From the NCBI RefSeq assembly GCF_032854445.1, contig NC_088296.1, positions 22,803,853-22,867,852 of the forward strand: a stretch of DNA of 64,000 bases, given 5' to 3'. The notes under the pieces are model-generated. The model searched no databases and had not been told where the DNA came from. It worked only from the letters and a program-made list of their open reading frames with translations. Both the position numbers and the translations under genes were made by a program. This DNA is from Liolophura sinensis (lineage: Eukaryota; Mollusca; Polyplacophora; Chitonida; Chitonidae). This document shows, piece by piece, positions 34,219 through 45,773 of the stretch. Numbering within the stretch: position 1 is the stretch's first letter; every line of letters starts with the position of its first letter.

Positions 34219-35040
34219 CATGGACGAGTATAACAAGATCCACAATGTACAAAACACTTCACAATGGTCTTTTTATTATATAGTGCAACATGTCCAAGGA
34301 CTTTCACCTCCCGTACAAATAACGACTAAAGCTGCATATACAGATCTAGCTCACCTCGAATGAAAGAAGTGTTTTGTTCTCCCTGTTCTGGTCGAGTAAT
34401 GCAGTCTGCACAAGCGCTTAAATATCCCTAAGCTGCTTTTCGTCTGCATAATAGTATTTTGCAGAATTTAGAAATCAACAAATACTGAAATCCCCTAAGT
34501 CAATATTTCTACCTCGTTATTGTTTGCAGAAAGGAAGCGAGCAAACGATACACACCATAGCGACCCCAAACTCTGCAGCATACAAAGTTACCTCCCTTAA
34601 CCGTACAATATGAAAATATAAGGCTCTCCGGGATTCAATATCGTTCCATGTACGATATGACTGAATTCACTGGACCTCGCTTATAGCTATGTAACAAAAC
34701 ATAATATCGGACGCTATCGGTGAGACAAAGTAGACAAAAAATGAAGTGATCATAATCAATAGATTTGGTATCAAGCAACAAATTACAATTATACTTGATG
34801 ACATGGACTTTACTTACTCAGTTGTGATGATTGTGATCCACGTTACATGTTACATGATATGAATGGCCATTCTCTCTTGACGCTTGTTTGGACGGTACTT
34901 TATATTTACTCATTCGTGTTTTATCCATTCAATTAAAATAAACTACGAAAGGAAATATTTATTTAATTCAAACTAGCAGGTTCAAATTTTTCAAATCTTT
35001 GGTATGACCCGACCAGAGTTTGACCCCAAGTCTCCCGATT

Positions 35041-35194
35041 TCGCGGCGGACAAGATGGTTAGCGCGTTAGTGTAGCGCTGGTGTGAGTTTAAATCCACCT
35101 CAACCGGTCGTGCGTAGGGGGATCGGGATGTGGATGGTCGTAGGTTCCCCCCCCCCCCCCCCAGCTCTCCCCGGTTTCCTCCCACCATAATGCT
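35041..35194 (+). mobile_element. SINE family B copy with poly-C insert
   Basis: Has a degraded tRNA-like head (gatggttagcgcgttag) and the body up to cctcccaccataatgct, with a run of about 14 C in the middle. Confidence 0.8.
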
Positions 35195-35696
35195 TTACAC
35201 AGTTTTTAATGTTGGAGGTTCTTGTTTGTGTGCAGGAGTACACACTGAACTAAAATGTCCACTTTTTGTCCAATGATGAAAATAAAAGTACACCATCTCG
35301 GTTTCATATAAAAGTCCCAAACATTTTATCAGCATGGTATGAATGCCCACAATAAAATTTGAACGTAACGCTGCTATTTTTTTTCAACCCCAAAAACTCT
35401 AAAGCTTAGCACAGATGTTCATATAGATACTATTTTCATAGGTATTTCCACTGGCACTTGTTTAGTGTCCATTTTTTAGTGTCCATTGTTTAGTGTCTTT
35501 ACTATATTATAACATATAGAAACTGGGCAATAGACAATTTCACATTGCCCGCAAGACTTCTCGCAATGAAAGTGTAAAGAATGCTCACATATGACGACAA
35601 ATCCATCATTAATGACCATCCCCCAAGTGGCTTTTGGAATTAATTTGCTGATTTCACCTTATTCTTATTTCTATGTGTTCCCTTTGTCTTCATAAG

Positions 35697-35840
35697 GGTG
35701 TAAACCGTGACGACAGGGATCGGCACAGACGAGCTAACAGACAACAACCAGGAGAGTACGTTTGTACAATCAGGATACGTGTAGTTACGGAAAAGGTTGG
35801 ATCCTTTAAAGATCATACCTTTACTGTGAACAATGCCTAA
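35697..35840 (+). CDS. possible alternative last exon or orphan exon
   Basis: After an acceptor-like tract (ccctttgtcttcataag) an open frame of 47 codons reads GVNRDDRDRHRRANRQQPG and EYVCTIRIRVV before TAA. It enters in phase 0, the phase of the SLC6 exon 12 donor, so it could serve as an alternative C-terminus. There is no start codon and no recognised motif. Confidence 0.2.
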   Translation, partial: GVNRDDRDRHRRANRQQPGEYVCTIRIRVVTEKVGSFKDHTFTVNNA

Positions 35841-37860
35841 ACTGTCTGTGGAACGAACATGTAAACAAAAAGAATAATACTAAAGACAGATCTATGTGCT
35901 ATCGTTAATTAATCACTCAACCAAAAAAAAAATTTTGACCGTAAACTATCTTATGTTTAGAAAGATAGAAAATAACTCATAATTCTGAGTTGGGATTTTG
36001 TGTCCCACCCTAAGGTGAAAATATTTACTATTAATAAACTTCTACTTCCAACGGCAATACGACGCATAACATTCCTGGATGTTTCCGAGAAATTTCCCCC
36101 CACGTAAAACGCTGTTCTACAGTATATTATGCAAGTCATTCTTCATCGAGAGCGAAAGACAATTAGAGCTATATTGCATAAGTAACGCTACCTTCCTACT
36201 GGTCATTAAATCTAAGGAATCAACATTAAGTAGAACAGAAAGTAAAAAAGCTATTCAATAATGTAACGGATCTAATGAATAGGTCAATAAACAAATATAC
36301 GGCGTCCTGTCTGGTATTACACAACTATGACTAAGCGTGAACTAAACAAACCTGCGAGCTGGATTCAGGACTCAAGGGTCAAACTTGTCTGTTGGTGGCA
36401 GTGATGCAAAACAAGAGTACGAGAATAGGTCTATTGTCATGTGAGCGAAAAATTCTTAAGTATGGAGTTAAACAAGAACAAAATAAATAATTATACTATA
36501 TGCAATGATCAAATATACCTATAAAAGGATCGTAGCAAATCGAGCTAGACAGTTCTATAAATTGAACTAACTCTTAAAACATTCTTCGATTGCTGAAACA
36601 GGAAAATACAGGGTAAAAAAAGATGAATTTAACGAGAATAACTCACAATACGATATAACACAATTAGCCCCCACCCCTTCCCCCGACATTACACACCACT
36701 CCGGTAAAGTCAGGGTATTCAAAACACGCATAGACAAGGATAAAACTTGGTTATAATATGACTCGCAGAGGAATAATGATCAGATTGAATTTGACCCAGT
36801 GTAAACCCCGCACATAAATTTATCTAACTGTGTACTGCAGAACAGACACACAGAATACAATAAGTAGACTAAAATAGAGCAGGTTTATTAAAGCCTCTTG
36901 ACAAGAACAATTCAACACAAGCTGGATTTGAACTCGTCGGCTCATTAAATCCCTGAACAGGCGAAGGTCAGTGTGTGTGCCACATTGTTTATCCAGTTTT
37001 AACATTATGCGCCTCGGTTCATGTGTAACAGAAATGGCTGCCAGATGGGTTGTGGTACATGTGTTTGTTCGTTGGGTGGATAAGTTAATAGGTCATCAGA
37101 AAGACTCGGAGATTGGTTGTTACACATGCAGACAGCATGTGGCTTCGACGAGCAGATACTCCAGTGGCGGTGCATTGCACAATTAGTAGCAGTACGAAAG
37201 TTAGATGTGTCGAATTTTAGTGCTCAACTATTTACACACCATCCGCCATTGCCATCCTTGAACTGCTCACCCCAAATGAGGGATGTTGTTTACGGAGAAG
37301 TAAGTTTTGTTTGAATTGCCTGAGTATTCTGACAAATTCGTGAAAGTGTGTCATCACATTGTGGTCCGCATTGTGTCATCACATTGTGGTCCGCATTCTA
37401 AAAATAAATATTTCCTGAAATGTTGTTTTCCTTTCCTTCAGGCACACTGCCTATAAATACAACTTACTCGGTATAACCTACAGTGAAACTTGACCTACAT
37501 AAACACAATGCTTGACCCCCCCCCCCCCCCCCCCCCCCGATATAATGTAAGACAAAGCAAATAAAAAAGGTTGCTCATGGAATTAATGTAAGGCAAAATT
37601 AAAAAGAGAAATAAAGTGTTACGGAACCAATGAAACGATTAATAAAAAGGACTGATGAATGGTAAGGCTTAGGGCGCATTTGCTCTTGTCTTCTTTATTT
37701 GTCCATGTACGTGTAGACCCATAAACACATAAATACATCATACAGATAAACCTTCTCCTACTTCTTCTTTTGGACTCTCGGTCCAGTTCATCCCCTGACA
37801 AAGCTCTTAGCTCAGAGCATACTTATGTGTTGTGTAAAGTGGGCATTAAAAAAATTATGT
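35841..37860. other. intergenic, no gene
   Basis: AT-rich; a run of about 30 C at 37508-37538. Small frames at 36971-37314 show no family motif. Confidence 0.5.
37508..37538 (+). repeat. poly-C run
   Basis: About 30 consecutive C; a likely site of length error in the assembly. Confidence 0.95.
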
Positions 37861-37862
37861 AA

Positions 37863-38110
37863 TATGGTTAAAGACGTACAGCATAGAGAGTAAGACCCGA
37901 GTAGCGACGACAGCGTGATAGACGTACAGCAAAGAGAGTAAGACCAGAGCAGCCACGACAGTGTGGCAGACGTACATCATAGAGAGAAAACCCAGAGCAG
38001 TCACGACAGAGTGATAGGCGTACAAAATGGAGAGTAAGACCATTGCATCGACGACAGTGTAATAGACGTACAGCATAGAGAGTAAGACTAGAGCAGCCAG
38101 ACAGTGTTAT
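37863..38110 (+). repeat. 48-bp tandem repeat, five units
   Basis: Units of the form agacgtacagcatagagagt plus aagaccagagcagcgacgac. The length is a multiple of three, so the minus strand shows a hydrophobic 16-residue repeat (LLSMLYVYHTVVAALV-like). Single related units lie at 45685-45753 (reverse orientation) and 48775-48840. Confidence 0.85.
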
Positions 38111-39054
38111 ATCTGGGAAATGTTCACACGTAACCAGTGAAATACGGCCTCTTGTCCATTTACCTCAGTTAGGGTTCTATCCTGACTGTTCATGTAAATG
38201 CATAGATAGTAGCAATTTACACGCCCCCTAGCACCGTGGCTTAAGCAGGTAATATCAGGAAAATAATTCGTTAATACAGATGCAAAACTCATATATATTA
38301 CATATATATGTAAGTGCATTTTAATTTCAATTTGAGGCGACCTTCAGAATACCTTTGCCATAAAAATTGTGGCATTTTAATCGTCTATGTAACCCAATAA
38401 ATAATTGTAAACCTCCAAGAAGTAAGATGAAGCTTTTAGCTAGAACATACATAAGTAGGTGGAGTGTAATAAAGAATGTTTTCTGGCATACTGAGCACTG
38501 CTAGACGCATCAGTAACCTCCTCCTTTTCTCGTAGTTAGGTGCGGAAATGTTCATATACTGCTGAGACCAATGAGAAATCCTTCGGCGTAAAACACCCAT
38601 TGTAACACATCTGCCAAATGCGTACTTCACAGAGAAAGGAGATGTCAACTGCATATATCAGATCGTGTATGCAGTGAATTTTTCAGTGGACCGCTGTAGT
38701 CCAAAAGTAACGTCATAAGGTTCAACAGGGTTGTTCCAACTGTAGGGAGGATAGGTTGGTACCGTTTAAACATATGAAAACAAACTATATAACACTATGT
38801 ATGAGTAGGCCAACGTGTTAACTTGAGGACTGATTACTTACACTCGCTGACAAATCTATGTAGACTTAGCAACTATGAAATATAAACACCGAAAAGCAAC
38901 AGCAAAATCTACGTACACATGTTAATTTATTTAATTTCATTTTCCATTGTAATTTTGACGATCATGTCTAGTCAAAATCGTCCATTCTTTGTCATTTTAT
39001 TTGACAAATAAAAAGTCATTCTAGCGCTCACATATAAACTCTACTCTTTTTTCC
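38111..39054. other. intergenic, nothing recognised
   Basis: The first 70 bp (to about 38170) are also shared with 48840-48890, so the 48-bp repeat moves together with flank. Confidence 0.5.
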
Positions 39055-39240
39055 GAGTTCAAGTGCACCTCATGCTGACATACTTTGCTACCGTACGTGG
39101 GAACGTCTGACAGCAACCTGCGGATGGTCGTAGGTTTCCCCCTTTCTCTGCCCTGTATCCTACCACTATAATGCTTGCTGTCGTCGTATAAGTGAAATAT
39201 TCTTGACTAAGACGCAAAACACCAATCAAACAAATAAATC
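39055..39240 (+). mobile_element. SINE family B, nearly full 3' part
   Basis: Starts at the B-box-like gagttcaagtgcacctcatg and runs to a caaacaaataaat tail. Confidence 0.85.
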
Positions 39241-39480
39241 TTTTTCCGATGTTCGTATGGCACAGTGGGAGGGTGAATATCTGGTGACGAGGTAAGCCTC
39301 AGAAATATCCCAGCCTGCATCTCTTCATCCCGGGCTTCATGTTGTCAACAGAAAAAAAAAGACTAAAGAGAAGTGAAATCAAAGTAAAGGGGTAATGGGT
39401 ATCTGTTTAAATATCGAAAGGGAGTTTAAAATGAAATTTAGTGTATAATACATGTGAGCGGGCGATGTGCTAGGAATAAT

Positions 39481-39606
39481 GACTTCATTTACTGCGTATA
39501 CGCTGTGATAACTGCATTAAAAAGGAAGTATCTGCAGCCTCGTCCAAAAACAATGGGCACTTTATTTTTAATACAGTTATCACAGGATATACGCAGTGAA
39601 TCAAGC
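39481..39606. repeat. inverted repeat, 43-bp arms
   Basis: Left arm 39481-39523 (ttactgcgtatacgctgtga, taactgcattaaaaa) and right arm 39564-39606 (tttttaatacagttatcaca, ggatatacgcagtgaa) are near-perfect reverse complements around a 40-bp loop. Could be a miniature inverted-repeat element. Confidence 0.85.
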
Positions 39607-39744
39607 CAGTATTTCTTAATCAACAGCAACGGAAGATCCTTGGCGTAAAACAACAATCAACACCGAGGGGAAATCCCACCAAAGACTAAATAGAGTATAC
39701 TGGACACTTCCAATGACCATTGTACCTTGTGCACGGTTTTTATT

Positions 39745-40008
39745 CGTTTCCTTCCGTCCTGTGGCCTCGCTTGGCGTTCAGCATGAAGAGGATAGTGCAA
39801 CTTCTGGTTGACCCGTATCAGTTTTACTTGATTTACTTACCTTCGGTTAGGCGCCTCAGACAAGCAGCACTAGATAAAAGAGCGGTGGAAATCCGTCCTG
39901 CAACCAGGAGGCACATTATGCAAATTATAAGGATTAAGTTCGTTGTCATATGACTGAAAAAAACTGTTAAGTACGATGTTAAACCCCAAGCACTCACTAA
40001 CTCACTCC
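39745..40008 (+). mobile_element. SINE family A, 5'-truncated copy
   Basis: Shares with the copy at 1546-1859 the pieces cttaccttcgg, aaagagcggtggaaatccgt, cctgcaaccaggaggcacat and aaaccccaagcactcact, in opposite window orientation. It lacks the tRNA-like head. Confidence 0.8.
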
Positions 40009-40288
40009 GTACCGTGGTTTCAACTGACCTCTCCGTCACAATGATTACCGAATACATGCGTAGCAGTGTTAACCTATGCGTCGAAACAGACATTTATATA
40101 CCAGCCGTCAACCAATATCGACGTTCCAGATCAATAATTGCAAGACCAATTTCCAAAACCATGTTTTACATAAATCTCCAAAGAACTAAAACAGGGTTTA
40201 AATCCACATATACCTTTCTCAATACGCGGATAATATAAGGTATCTCGGGCCTTCGGCTAGAAAACAACACTGCTAGTTGAATTTATAA

Positions 40289-40756
40289 TTATATCCATTT
40301 CTTAAGGATAAAATTAACTGGGCCAGAAAAAAAGCAATTGTTAAAAGCTGGGCCGTTATCTCTGCGATTGGCCAGAGAGGAGGTAAGAACTGTTGCATTG
40401 CATTTCACCAGGTTTAAAAAATCGCACAGCATGCTCTCCAGGTCAAAATCAAAATCTCCGTACACATCTTCTCCGTCGATTGAGGTTACTGGTGAGGGGT
40501 GAACTAGAGCATCACCAGAGACAACGTCGCCTGGCCTAATTAATGCTGATTATAGATTGGATGTCGAGGAACTGGTAGTTACAGTAGCGGGAAGGATGAC
40601 TGGAGGTGACATGACAGAGCCAGATAGTCTAGACTTTGTTGATGATGAACTGGCAGTTACAGTAGCCTGAATTATTGCAGGAGGTTGTATTCCAGAGATA
40701 AGCACACTAAGTTTTGTTGATAACATACCAGCAGTCGTGGTTTTCCCATTACCAAA
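40289..40756 (-). pseudogene. Ser/Thr-rich frame with one internal stop
   Basis: One minus frame stays open from 40756 to TAA 40289-40291 except for TAA at 40550-40552 (156 codons). Before the internal stop it has a Ser/Thr-rich repeat (SGIQPPAIIQATVTASSSST, then MSPPVILPATVTTSSST). After it the text is protein-like: PSPVTSIDGEDVYGDFDFDL, ESMLCDFLNLVKCNATVL. Protein unknown. It may be an exon remnant of a secreted mucin-type gene. A search is needed to decide between a true relic and chance. Confidence 0.35.
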
Positions 40757-41165
40757 TTATAACTCTCGAATACACGCTGATACACAGCAAGGCTGGTTGC
40801 AATTTTCTTTGTGACGCTGCATTCCATGACGCGTCATTGTGACGTCACGCCACTATACCAACACTGTCTGCGTTTATTTACTGATCATCTGTCTCACTCT
40901 CTTTGACAGGCACAAACAGCACCTCGTTCTTTTTGGAACTTCTCCAGTTCACAAAACGTTCAGATTCTCAATTTTCGCTTCCATTCGTCTACTCTAAATT
41001 ACTTTCCATGACACTTTTTACAGACGCCAATGTGGTAGTGAATGGGATCAAAAATGGTTGCCTAACATTTGTAACAGGTCACATGATAAACTGGACTTTT
41101 TCTAGTTTCAACGATAAAAGGGCTCTAACTCAAAATTCCCCTATTGGTTCTGATGTTTTTTACAG

Positions 41166-41434
41166 GTTTAGGCACTTCCATAACGATACTGGCGTTTGTC
41201 GGCTACGCCTATTACATGATCATCGTGGATTGGACTCTGTCCTATCTGGCTATGAGTTTCTTTCCAACGTTGGACGACGTGCGATAATCCCTGGAATACC
41301 AATTTCTGTGTGCCTCTCTTCACTGAGGGATGCAATAACTGCAGTGACATAAAAAAAAAACAAAAAAACATGACGGTCCTGGCGACCAAGACCGATAACT
41401 CGTCTGGTGTGCTGGCCACGGAGGAATACTGGCG
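41166..41434 (+). pseudogene. SLC6 relic exon 3 (TM3, outer loop), frameshifted
   Basis: Acceptor ttttttacag; donor GGCG|gtaaat. It reads LGTSITILAFVGYAYYMIIV and LSYLAMSFFPT, then after one extra base WTTCDNPWNTNFCVPLFTE, GCNNCSDIKKK and NSSGVLATEEYWR. The break is near 41270. An A-run at 41351-41360 codes the Lys stretch. Confidence 0.75.
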
Positions 41435-41959
41435 GTAAATTTGGGGAAAAACAACTTGTCGTACTAATGGTTTAGACCCTGTATATTTTAAATATAATAA
41501 GTTGGGGAAAAATTTTTTTCTTTCAACCGAATTGTGTTATAGATAGGGAATAACGCATGGCAAATGAGGAATAAACATCTTCTTGAGAAGTAAAAGTTTA
41601 TAATTTTGAGGGTAAAAATACACAACAAATGTATCGGGTGGGCATAAAAAATGAGCCGTACTTTAATGCTGCATTGCTCCATTATCCTTTCTTCAAACCT
41701 TTCAAATTTTAGACATTCAAATGGCATAATTTTGTTAATACAATGACTAATTTACAAGATCATAGCTTGAGCAGCCTGTACACAGGATTAAAATGAAAAA
41801 ATAGCCTCAAAAAAGAATACACGGTTGCTTTCGCCAGTGATAATTTTCCTGGTATAGAATTCAAAGAATGTTGGAATCGAGAATGGCTCCTCATTGCACC
41901 AATATGCTTATTGATGTTAGAGAATAGATTTACAAATAAAACGGTTTTCGTGTGTTCAG
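41435..41959 (+). other. relic intron; exon 4 missing
   Basis: This 525-bp interval should contain exon 4 (LGISPGIE and TM4). No such text is present in any plus frame, so the exon has been deleted. Confidence 0.65.
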
Positions 41960-42094
41960 GCTGTGTACATCACTGCGACAGCCCCGTTTATCATCGTCAT
42001 CATCTTCTTTGGCTGGCTCCTCACTCGTCCTGGCTCCTCTGACGGTTTCCTCTATTACATCACTCCTCAGTGGGAAAGAACAACAACCTTTGAG
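41960..42094 (+). pseudogene. SLC6 relic exon 5 (TM5)
   Basis: Acceptor tgtgttcag; donor GAG|gtaaga; open, 45 codons: AVYITATAPFIIVIIFFGWL and SSDGFLYYITPQWER. Same length and phases as the intact gene's exon 5. Confidence 0.75.
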
Positions 42095-42179
42095 GTAAGA
42101 CATCTGTCACATTATTATTCATGTAAACGAACTCCATAAAAAGTGTATGTCATAAGACCATTCCTTTATCTTAGGCCTT

Positions 42180-42432
42180 CTTAGGCGAGGGGGTTAGCGC
42201 GTCAGTGCAGCGTAATAACCCAGGAGCATCTTACCCATGCGGTTGCTGCGAGTTCAAGTCCGGGTCATACTGGGTTCCACTCCAGTCGTACGTGAGAAGG
42301 TCTGTCTTCAAGCTGGCGTATGGTCGTGGGTCCCTCACCCCACCCCACCTCCCACCATAATGATGACTGTCGTCGTATAAGTGAAATATTCTTTGATTCG
42401 GCGCAAAACACCAATCTAAATGTAAACAAATG
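42180..42432 (+). mobile_element. SINE family B, near full-length
   Basis: tRNA-like head (gggttagcgcgtcagtgcag, then B box gagttcaagtccgg), body and a short A-rich end. It lies 75 bp from a reversed copy. Confidence 0.88.
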
Positions 42433-42507
42433 AATACTGGCACGCGTGGTAATAATCTCCCTTTCCCAGTTTGCCTTTATAAAAATATATAACTTCATGT
42501 AACAATG

Positions 42508-42737
42508 GCTTTCATTTATTTATTTGATTGGTGTTTTACGCCGTACCCAAGAATATTTCATTTATAAGACGGCGGCCAACATTATGGTGGGAGGAAGCCC
42601 ACGACCATCCCCACTTATGGGCTGAGAGGAAGCCAGCATAAGCTGGACTTGAACTCACAGCGACCGCATTGGTGAGAGGTTTCTAGGTCATTACGCTGCG
42701 CTAGAGCGCTAATCAAAACTGTGCCACGGAGGCCCCA
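42508..42737 (-). mobile_element. SINE family B, full-length reversed copy
   Basis: Minus orientation: the head complement ends gtgccacggaggcccc, the B box complement is ggacttgaactcac, and the tail complement is tttatttatttgattgg. Confidence 0.9.
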
Positions 42738-43568
42738 TAATGAATTTTGAAAATGTCTTCATAGTATATTACTGCAATTTATATAGCATGATAGGATATG
42801 CCATTTTAAATTTTTTTATTTTCCACCCCTAGACATTTCTTTGGCAACCAGAGAATTCCACAAAGACAGGCTGTAGACAAACGAATGTAACTAAAACACA
42901 TGTTCTATCTGTGACAGTTATCCAAATATTTAATAACTATATGGAAATATGAATTGCTGAAACTGTGATACAAGTGGGATTTCTTTAAGATCATAACCCT
43001 TGTTTGCCAAATGAAAAAGTATTCAAAACCAACAAAGGAAAGTATTTACGGAATCTTGTAGGTGGCCATTAAGTCATCACTGCACTGTATACGAGTGCCG
43101 TTTATGTTTAAACATAGCCCATATTGCATTCAGACATTTTGACAAGCACTTATTGCTATCATTTGGAACGCCAAACCGTTATAAAATCCGTCTCCAGCTA
43201 ACAATTCTAACCTGTTCCAAACTGATTTTTAAAAAATCCAAGAATCTCTATCTGTCTGCTTTTTATACTGTAATATGACGGTTTTCCCTGTGTCGATATC
43301 AATCTTAAATTAAAATAATCTAGTGAAACGTTCTTTTCTTTTTTAATAAGGGTAGAGGAATATCTATGTCAGAAATAGTTTGTACAGCATCCATTGAGAT
43401 GATGGCTTGTAAGGGCCACAGTGTGTTTTCAGTGATATCAACGGCGATGAAGCGAATGGGCGAAGTTGCGACCCCTTAACGCTTGATCGTCCTTGACATC
43501 GCTGGAGGTATAATGTGGTCCTTATCAGCCATCATACGAGGTGCTTATGTATGTCTGCTTGCCCACAG
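42738..43568 (+). other. relic intron, nothing recognised
   Basis: No repeat or exon seen between the reversed SINE and relic exon 6. Confidence 0.5.
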
Positions 43569-43673
43569 ACCTGGTTAGATGTCTTTCTGCACGTGTTCTA
43601 TTCTCTTGGCTCGGGCTTGGGAGGGACTAATCAACCTGTCCAGTTATAATCCATTTCATCACAACTGTCTCAG
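43569..43673 (+). pseudogene. SLC6 relic exon 6 (TM6), frameshifted
   Basis: Acceptor tgcccacag; donor CAG|gtac. It reads TWLDVFLHVFYSLGSGLGG, then after one extra A (near 43626) LINLSSYNPFHHNCLR. At 105 bp it is one base longer than the intact exon 6. Confidence 0.75.
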
Positions 43674-44183
43674 GTACATAGTCTGGGAACGCTGTCCATT
43701 TATGGGCTTGCCTCTATGAGTAGGATCACGTGACAAAATAGGTCACGTGCTCGAATCCGTTTTGTTAATTAATATGATTTATTTTAGAGTACGGCGTAAT
43801 AGATCAGTCAAAATAAATTAACCAAAGACAATAACAAAGAAATATTTGTGATCTTTTTCTGATAAAGGCAAACAGCTTAACCACACTCTAACTTTCTTTA
43901 TTCTGAAATTCGCAGGAAGTTTTCCAAATACCGGAAGCTGTTTTTGTTATAAAACTCTCCATCCCCTTCATGCTTATTATAAAGATTAAACATATATCCA
44001 CACCGTTATCTTTCAAACATTTTGTTCACTGTAATGATTGAAATAACCTAACGAAAAGAATGATGGCTAATAGTCGATTGTCTTGAAACCTATCTGTAGT
44101 ATAGATTTCACACCCACCAGGGCATAAGTCGCTCAAAAACCAAGGTAACAGTCAGGGTTTATCGGTATACCATTCACTTACAG

Positions 44184-44308
44184 AACATCTATTATCGTCG
44201 TTGCGCTGGACGTCATTACGGCCATTCTGTGTGGTGCCGTCGTGTTGTCTGGTATGGCGTGTATCGCTTATCAAGCAGGGGCGCCCCTGACCGACGTCAT
44301 CACAACAG
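44184..44308 (+). pseudogene. SLC6 relic exon 7 (TM7)
   Basis: Acceptor ttcacttacag; donor ACAG|gtgaag; open: TSIIVVALDVITAILCGAVV then LSGMACIAYQAGAPL. Asp stands at the Na1 Asn position, and Ala at the position four residues on that is usually Ser. Confidence 0.75.
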
Positions 44309-44971
44309 GTGAAGCTGATTAAGAAATGTCATAAATATGACTCTCAGGGACTTTACAGAAATTTACTCTTTAAACGATGATTTTCCTGCATGCTGACTAA
44401 AGACGATGTTGACATGGTTACATGTATATGCGTGTGAGTGCGTGCCCAATGCACATCGAATTTCCATATTTCTCCGCAATCAATTTAATTGCCTGCTTCA
44501 GACGCGCTGATGACAGACTGCACAGTCTTAAATTCCTCTGCATCACGTGCCTTCAAGCAATGATGCGTCTGAGTATATGTATGTATGTAATACGTGTGAA
44601 AGTTCTTGTTTTATTTGCCAATCGTCGGTGATATGCCCTCGGGGTATTCTCATTCCCTCCACACCTAGAATTTGTTGACATCGTGCATCACAGAAGACGA
44701 GTATAGGACGATAAAAAGACATTAAGTGTACAAAGCTCCCATTCCCCTGTGTTTGATGACCTTTGTTGGCTGCTCAAAAGCGACTGCAGTTTTTATTAAA
44801 CATGGTCATATTTTCAGTAATTCTATACCGGTGACGTCTAATAAATTGCCATTAACATCACTGCATATATTTACCTAAATCTGCTTAAACCATGAAGCTA
44901 GGAGACGTGCAAATTTCTATGTATGTATTTACATGAACAGTCAGAATAACACTCTGAGTGAGATAAATTGA

Positions 44972-45128
44972 TAAATAGAGGATATTGCACAGGGAAGGTT
45001 GAATACCATAAATATTGTTTTCGTGAAAGGAAGAAATGATAATCGAGTCGAGTGGGCTATCATTTCTTCCTTTTACGAGAACAATATTTAGGGTATTTAG
45101 CCTTCACTGTGGAATATTGTATTTATTA
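44972..45128. repeat. inverted repeat, ~68-bp arms
   Basis: Left arm 44972-45040 and right arm 45059-45128 are reverse complements with few mismatches (aaatattgttttcgtgaaag against its complement). The loop is about 18 bp. It has the size and shape of a miniature inverted-repeat element inside the last intron of the SLC6 relic. Confidence 0.88.
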
Positions 45129-45773
45129 TTTATATCGTAATATTTCGTCTACATGTATATAAATGCATATCAGTTTATCTGTTGCATCCGTGAAAAAATA
45201 AGCAATGTGCCATCTTCATCGAATTTCTGATTCTATTCATATACGCTGCAATTTCGTTTACATCCGTGCCCACAAAACCTTTTTACACTTTTACACGTTG
45301 TCTGTTAGTAATTATACATTCTACAAAGACGCTTAATGTTAATGCAATACAGGTATTTACGTAAATTAAGCACATGAAGAATGTCTATCTCTTTTTTGGC
45401 GAAGTATATAATGCGCGGAAGTGCACGGCCTCCTGATACGGTCCACGAATATTTCATAGTGACTGTATGAACTGACACAATGAATGTAGCAGACGGTCAT
45501 GTACAAAAGTAGTTCGGGCAAGGTCAACTGTGGGTGATGGGTCAAAGCCTCCAGCAGAGTAACAGCGAAATGTAATAACAAAAGTGAAATCTAACCAGTG
45601 AAGATATCCTTTTCATCAGTGAAGGAAATACTGGGATTTCCCTGATGTATAAATAATAAGAGAGCGTATTTCACGGGCGTACGTGTGACCATTTGTCAGC
45701 TCATTCACTGTCATCGCTGCTCGGGTCGTACTCTCTGTGCTGTACGTCTTCAGTTATATTGTTTGTGTCCTAG

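Larger units (their letters stand above)
31113..34695 (+). repeat. dispersed direct repeat, two copies of about 480 bp
   Basis: Copy 1 at about 31113-31605 (SLC6 intron 12) and copy 2 at about 34219-34695 (downstream) share catggacgagta, tacaaaacacttcacaa, ttattatatag and tagtattttgc in the same order. No coding frame is kept. It is probably an interspersed element of unknown class. The coordinates span both copies; what lies between them is described separately. Confidence 0.8.

Noticed and set aside
37855-38076. Hydrophobic 73-codon minus frame as a membrane peptide gene
   Set aside because: Five units of a 48-bp repeat; related units elsewhere are out of any gene context.
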